Shown one piece after another: positions 46,261-50,941 of a stretch of DNA of 50,941 nt. A program made the translations under genes and the position numbers. Source of the DNA: Tubiluchus corallicola (Eukaryota; Priapulida; Priapulimorpha; Priapulimorphida; Tubiluchidae). The DNA is taken from contig JAQGDQ010000490.1 in NCBI GenBank assembly GCA_030141605.1, forward strand, positions 108,072-159,012. Reading direction: 5' to 3'. How positions within the stretch are numbered: the stretch's first letter is position 1; each line of letters opens with the position of its first letter. The notes beneath the pieces are model-generated. The model was not told where the DNA came from, made no database searches, and worked only from the letters and a program-made list of their open reading frames with translations.

Positions 46261-46434
46261 ATTTGACATGGACTTATGGATTTAATTACGGCTGATTTTT
46301 ATATACATGTATACGATTTTAGTTTTATTTATAACAGCCTATTGTGTATATACTATTTATGTGTTAATTTTTTAAGTATGTAAAATACATTGCCAATTTT
46401 TAATGCTAATGCACTTTAAATATTCATTTATTTA

Positions 46435-46690
46435 TTACTGCTGCTATTATTATTATTATTATCATCATCATTGTTATTATTATTATTATTATTACTATTA
46501 TTATCATTATTATTATTATTATCATCATCATTGTTATTATTATTATCATTATTATCATCATCATTGTTATTATTATCATCATTATTATCATCATCATTGT
46601 TATTATTATTATTATTATCATTATTATCATCATCATTGTTATTATTATTATCATTACTATTATTATTATCATCATCATCATTATTATGTT
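46435..46690. repeat. (ATT)n / (ATC)n microsatellite array
   Basis: TTA and TCA triplets with a recurring ATCATCATCATTGTTATTAT block of about 30-60 bp period. Confidence 0.93.
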
Positions 46691-47133
46691 GACAGTCAAA
46701 CTGAAAAAAGCCAACTTATGTTTGTTTGAATTTTAATATTTTTTATTAAATTGATCTACTACAATATAAAATAAATTTACAATAATTTAAATTTATGTAC
46801 AAAGCATTTAGATCGGTAACAAATCTGGGTTAAACAAGTCCGAAATCGTTTTTGGATAGGATAATTTAACTACAGCAAATCTAATGTCAAAAACATTGAA
46901 TGGCAGTTTAACATAAAAAAACCTGCATTATTGTACCTTGGTTGGTTAATTTACATAAGTACTACACTAAACAAACTCTTATCATTTTACTATCTGGTTT
47001 ATGGCGAAGAAGATAGTGTCAGTCTTTATTTTAAAAAAATATACAGATTATTAAATCTAAATCTAAGACTGTTTTGCAAGTGTCTAACCACGTATTTCAA
47101 GTCTATTGACTGTTTCTTAATAAAATTTGGAAG
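46691..47133. other. Intergenic, nothing recognised
   Basis: Unique A+T-rich sequence, no gene recognised. Confidence 0.4.
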
Positions 47134-47687
47134 CAGTGGCGGCTCTTGTATATGTACTGTGGAACTGCAGCGCCCCCTATTTTCACTCAATATTATCGAT
47201 AATTATAATTAATGTTCATTATAATAAGTCTTTTTTTTGTTTAGTTCTTTCTTTATACTTGTACTATCCAGAACACGTGAGGGTACTACTGTTTGCTTCA
47301 CAGCCCAGCACAGTAATGTGTGTATGGCTGTCGTGCGGATGTGGCCAATGCGCACACGTCTGAGATAACATGCTGTACTGCTAGCGCTGCTGTTAGGTAG
47401 AGAAAGCACTGTCGCTCACACAATTTGCTGACAGTTGCCACCTGCTTAAAAGCCGCGTACCGGCATGTTCTTGAACTGCGACATTTCACGCTATTCGTGA
47501 GCGAACAATATTTCAATATTTTTCTTTCGGATTCTATCAAGCTAACGTATAAATTTTCATATTTTTGTTCATTTAAAATTACAACATTAAAATTACGCAC
47601 GTTTGTTTTGTTTTACACAGTATTAAAACAATGGCTAAAAATTTCTGAAGCAGCAGCACCACTAATTTTAGCTACGAGCCGCCACTA
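47134..47687. mobile_element. hAT-like MITE family F, full-length copy
   Basis: Ends CAGTGGCGGCTC and GAGCCGCCACTA are inverted. Flanks TTTGGAAG (47126-47133) and CTTGGAAG (47688-47695) match at 7 of 8 positions, consistent with an 8-bp duplication. Matches 33569-34018 in reverse. No transposase. Confidence 0.78.
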
Positions 47688-47835
47688 CTTGGAAGGCAAA
47701 GATGACAACGGCTACGGAAAGCTGATGCGATAATTAATATATCCAGTTTTCTGACACGGTACATTATAGTAACTATAAATAAATTATATCTACATATACA
47801 TATTTATGTACTGATCGGTAACTAAGCAAGTACAC

Positions 47836-48294
47836 CAGGGGTATGCAAAGTAAACTTTCACGCAATTCCTGCGGGCCACCGGCAGTTTGATCAAGGAGCC
47901 AAGTACAGTATGGCCTAATAACGATTTTTTTGCATCCGACCTGCGTACATCATTACTACTACACTCAAGAAACTATTAGAAGTTATTAAAATTCATATTA
48001 CAAATCATATATTTCTACTTTCAGGACAGATAGTGGTAATTTCATTACAATGCATATTAGTAATGTGTATCGCACAGTCTGTGTAGTACAGTGAGATTAA
48101 GCTACAACCGTCTTATAAGGGTTAATGGCATCCGATCTAGTAGAAAAAAACTACCCACACTATCTTTGGGATCGTGGCATGGACTTCAGCTGGATACACT
48201 CAATTAATCGCCCAGGCCGCACTTTCATTAGGTTGACAAAACTCTTCGCGGGCCGCACAAATTTTCTCGGCGGGCCACAATTTGCACACCCCTG
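47836..48294. mobile_element. Non-autonomous hAT element, family D copy 2
   Basis: 459 bp with ends CAGGGGTATGCAAAG and TTTGCACACCCCTG and a perfect 8-bp duplication AAGTACAC at 47828-47835 and 48295-48302. The interior closely follows 29790-30290 (GGCATCCGATCTAGTAGAAA, TATCTTTGGGATCGTGGCA) with short deletions. No transposase. Confidence 0.93.
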
Positions 48295-48302
48295 AAGTAC
48301 AC

Positions 48303-49003
48303 AATTAAATGTACAGAAAAAATGCATATATAACTAAAACAACAGAGACTTACAAAAAGAGTGTCACCTTTTTAAGTTCCCATCCCCAACAGTAGAGATA
48401 CAGCGTTTATAAACAAAAAATCAATATTGATAACTTTTCGTGACACCACCCACACCTATACAATGCTAAAAGCCTCTTCCGTTTTATGTACACAACTAAC
48501 TATTTACTTATTTATCTTACAAAACTGCCAATCGGTTTACACTTAACATGTTCATTTCAGCACTAACAGTATGTCAACAAAATTCTGGTATCTTTAAATC
48601 AACTAGAAACGTCTTTGAATGCACGATAAAATCAGTAAATTTTAACAGAGAATTACAATAACAACGTCTCACAAATTCATTTTTATGCTAGAGAGTTTTG
48701 TCTATTGTCTTTGCGATTGGACCAGAGCTGAAAAAAATGTGAGTAAAAAAGAAAAATCACAATGTCTACAGAACTGAAATGCAAATGATACCTAAAGTGT
48801 AAAAATAAGGGTCTGTTCACACATACATGACGACAATACAGTGTATGCGAAAATGCTTTTTGATACACTTGGTCAGCTGATATCAATGGCCGGCCAGCAA
48901 GATAACTCTTTGAGAATTGTCAACACATACGTGTTTTTGTGTGTACGTGAACACCATTCACGTTGCCGTGACCGTATACATCTGAGCACGCGCTAAAACT
49001 TAA
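48303..49003. other. Intergenic, nothing recognised
   Basis: No gene. GGTCTGTTCACACATAC near 48810 and GTGAACACCATTCACG near 48948 could be ends of a small element. Confidence 0.35.
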
Positions 49004-49536
49004 AAGAAAACCGGACCATTGTGTAAACATTAATTCAGAATAAAGAATGCTCTAAAATATCGAAAACCGTAATAGCTTTATTTAAATCAAAGCTTAGATT
49101 AAATAATAATTACCTCGGATACTCAAATTTTGTTTAACTTTCAAAGCTACGCGCGGCTCAATGAATCTACTAAGATTGGCAGCGGCGCCTTTTTGTCACA
49201 TTTTCGCATGGCCAACAAATAGAAGGCGGTACCGTAATAAGCATGATCATGAACTGCAGTGTTAGTTTCTGATGTCATATGATGTAGAGCCCATTTTCGT
49301 GACATCATGCATTTAAACAGTAACACTTATGCAAATGTGTTTAACGTGTACGCTAAGATGCCTGCCATTGCACAAACTGTGGTTAGTTTCTGACGTAAGC
49401 AATAGCTGTGTTTGGTTGCCGTTAATTATTCAAATATAAGAAAGAATAGTTGAAATTTATAGGCAAGAAAATGTATATTTTGGACAGTAAATTAAAATAA
49501 GATTGAGTCTAAACAATCGTCGAGTTTTCCTTTAAG
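49004..49536. mobile_element. Putative MITE family E, copy 2
   Basis: Begins AAAAGAAAACCGGACCATTG and ends GAGTTTTCCTTTAAGG. It matches 39278-39828 throughout in the same orientation, with one internal deletion near 49420. It ends about 75 bp from the CHMP3 stop codon, so it may lie in the CHMP3 3' UTR. Confidence 0.75.
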
Positions 49537-49611
49537 GTAAGTCAATTCACTCAGCTCACATAGACACATACACGCAATTTAGCAAAACAGCCAATCTTTG
49601 CTGGCAAACCA

Positions 49612-49745
49612 CTAGCTCCGCAAAGCTTCCAATCTCGCCTTCATTTCCTCCACTTCTTCTTCGTCGTCTACATCAGCTGCTGCGGCTTCCGGCTCCACGG
49701 ACGGCAACGTATCGGTAACCTTCGCCGGCGCCTTACCCATAACAC
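49612..49745 (-). CDS. CHMP3: CHMP3 last coding exon
   Basis: 134 nt: two bases completing a Gly codon, then VMGKAPAKVTDTLPSVEPEA and an acidic linker (DVDDEEEVEE) before the terminal helix MKARLEALRS and TAG. Acceptor GCGCAG. Confidence 0.96.
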
Positions 49746-50793
49746 CTGCGCAAAAAGGAAATTGAAAGATTTAGCGGATTAAAATGTGACGTTAAACCTG
49801 TTATCCTAAAGTCTTAACTAGAGGCTTATTTTGTCAATTCATTTCTAACGAATTTATTTCTTCATTTCATTTCAATGGCATTTAGTTGTTACCATAATGC
49901 GATCAATAACCTTGCGTACAGAATGGACATTTTATGTTTTAACGAGTAGAAGATAGTTAAGCCTTAAACTATTGAAAGCACCTGAAAAATCAGTGCTGAT
50001 TCTGCTGTCGTTTTACCAAAACCAGGGCAGGCTCAAGGTAGTTTGATACCCTAGACAAAACTATTTTAGCGTCCCCTCTTTAATGGTCAACCCCTTCCCT
50101 ACAGACCCAATGCACCCTCGTACAAAGTTGAATTTTTGTTGCATATATTAAAGTATAGTGTAGCGTCCCCCTCTTTAACGGTCAACCCCTTCCCTACAGA
50201 CCCAATGCACCCTTGTAGAAAGTTGAATTTTTGTTGCATATATTAAAGTATGGTGTAGCGTTCCCCTCTTTAACGGTCAACGCCTTCCCTACAGACCCAA
50301 TGCATCCTCGTACAAGGTTGAATTTTTGTTGCATATATTAAAGTATAGCGTAGCGTCCAAATCTTTAACGGTCAACCCCTTCCCTACAGACCCAATGCAC
50401 CCTCATACATACTTGAATTTTTGTTGCATATATTAAAGTATAGTGTAGCGTCCCCCTCTTTAACGGTCAACCCCTTCCCTACAGACCCAATGCACCCTCA
50501 TACAAAGTTGAATTCTTGTTGCATATATTAAAGTATAGTGTAGCGTCCCCCCCCCTTTAACGGTCAACCCCTTCCCTACAGACCCAATGCACCCTCATAC
50601 AAAGTTGAATGTTTGTTGCATATATTAAAGTATAGCGTAGCGTCCCCTTCTTTAACGGTCAACAGATCGAATTCTCACCTGCCGTAACTTCAAACAAGAT
50701 TTTTTCCACCTCTGCATCAGCCTCCTCTTCTAATTCGTCTTGATCTTCGAAGCCCTCCATCGCATCTTCTACCATTTCTTCCATAATGCCAGC
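49612..50793 (-). CDS. CHMP3: CHMP3 (VPS24) ESCRT-III subunit, 3' part of the gene
   Basis: Two C-terminal coding exons (50793-50679 and 49745-49612) join in phase 1 across a 933-bp intron; the rest of the gene lies right of the window. The 81 codons read AGIMEEMVEDAMEGFEDQDE and onward to KILFEVTAGVMGKAPAKVTD, ending MKARLEALRS. This matches the CHMP3 C-terminal half, including the helix EEMxED, the linker ILFEITAGxxGKAPxKV and the C-terminal MIM1-type helix MxxRLxxLRS that binds VPS4 and AMSH-type MIT domains. CHMP3 acts with CHMP2 and CHMP4 in membrane scission at endosomes and during cytokinesis. Confidence 0.95.
50066..50662. repeat. 95-bp tandem repeat, about 6.3 copies, in the CHMP3 intron
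   Basis: TAGCGTCCCC followed by TCTTTAACGGTCAACC starts units at about 50066, 50161, 50256, 50351, 50446, 50541 and 50638 (spacing 95, last 97). The array ends 17 bp from the donor of the penultimate exon. Confidence 0.95.
50679..50793 (-). CDS. CHMP3: CHMP3 penultimate coding exon
   Basis: 115 nt encoding AGIMEEMVEDAMEGFEDQDE then LEEEADAEVEKILFEVTA and the first base of Gly. Acceptor TTTTGTAG, donor GTGAGA. Confidence 0.96.
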
Positions 50794-50941
50794 CTACAAA
50801 AGAAAATGCAGTCTGCTAATTAATACAGGCTCTGCATGCAATTAAGCAGTATGTGAGATAACTATATTTTCATTATCGCCAAAGAAACAAAAAACAAAAC
50901 CTTTTGGCCACAGTGACCACTGATAAAGAGTCCTAGGGAAG
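50794..50941 (-). other. CHMP3 intron, part
   Basis: Sequence upstream of the penultimate exon; ends with the window. No exon recognised. Confidence 0.6.

Overview
The window is animal nuclear DNA: A+T-rich, intron-rich and full of microsatellites, minisatellites and short transposon remnants. The genes point to an invertebrate, possibly a non-vertebrate deuterostome; the sequence alone does not fix the phylum. I spliced the genes by reading exons, donor and acceptor sites and phases by hand. Family assignments rest on remembered family sequences, not on database searches.

Layout. (1) At the left edge is the last coding exon (+ strand) of an Emx-type homeobox gene, split inside the homeodomain before residue 45. 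(2) Most of the window, 7380-42850 on the - strand, is one sideroflexin-5 (SFXN5) gene. Twelve coding exons, including a 26-nt micro-exon, give about 324 residues. Its introns hold nearly all the repeats. (3) Nested in one SFXN5 intron on the + strand is an intronless BTB-BACK gene (30697-31797). A single in-frame TGA interrupts a frame that continues to 31983. (4) Head-to-head with SFXN5, 286 bp away, is a three-exon + strand gene (43137-44863, 158 aa). Its N-terminal RKRKLPSWF and C-terminal SFLDEIF match the plan of CYREN/MRI, the Ku-binding regulator of end joining. (5) At the right edge are the last two coding exons (- strand) of CHMP3/VPS24, an ESCRT-III subunit.

Emx and SFXN5 lie tail-to-tail, the order and orientation I recall for EMX1 and SFXN5 on human chromosome 2p13. 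This suggests an ancient block in which SFXN5 introns may carry Emx regulatory DNA. Repeat-poor stretches at about 12.4-13.5 kb and 24.3-25.1 kb are the places to look.

Mobile DNA includes hAT-like MITEs with 8-bp target-site duplications, a TA-flanked mariner-like MITE, a MITE with a 6-bp duplication, and decayed LINE reverse-transcriptase pieces, one amplified as an 85-bp tandem array. Satellite-like arrays have periods of 30, 33, 35, 75, 85, 95 and 147 bp.
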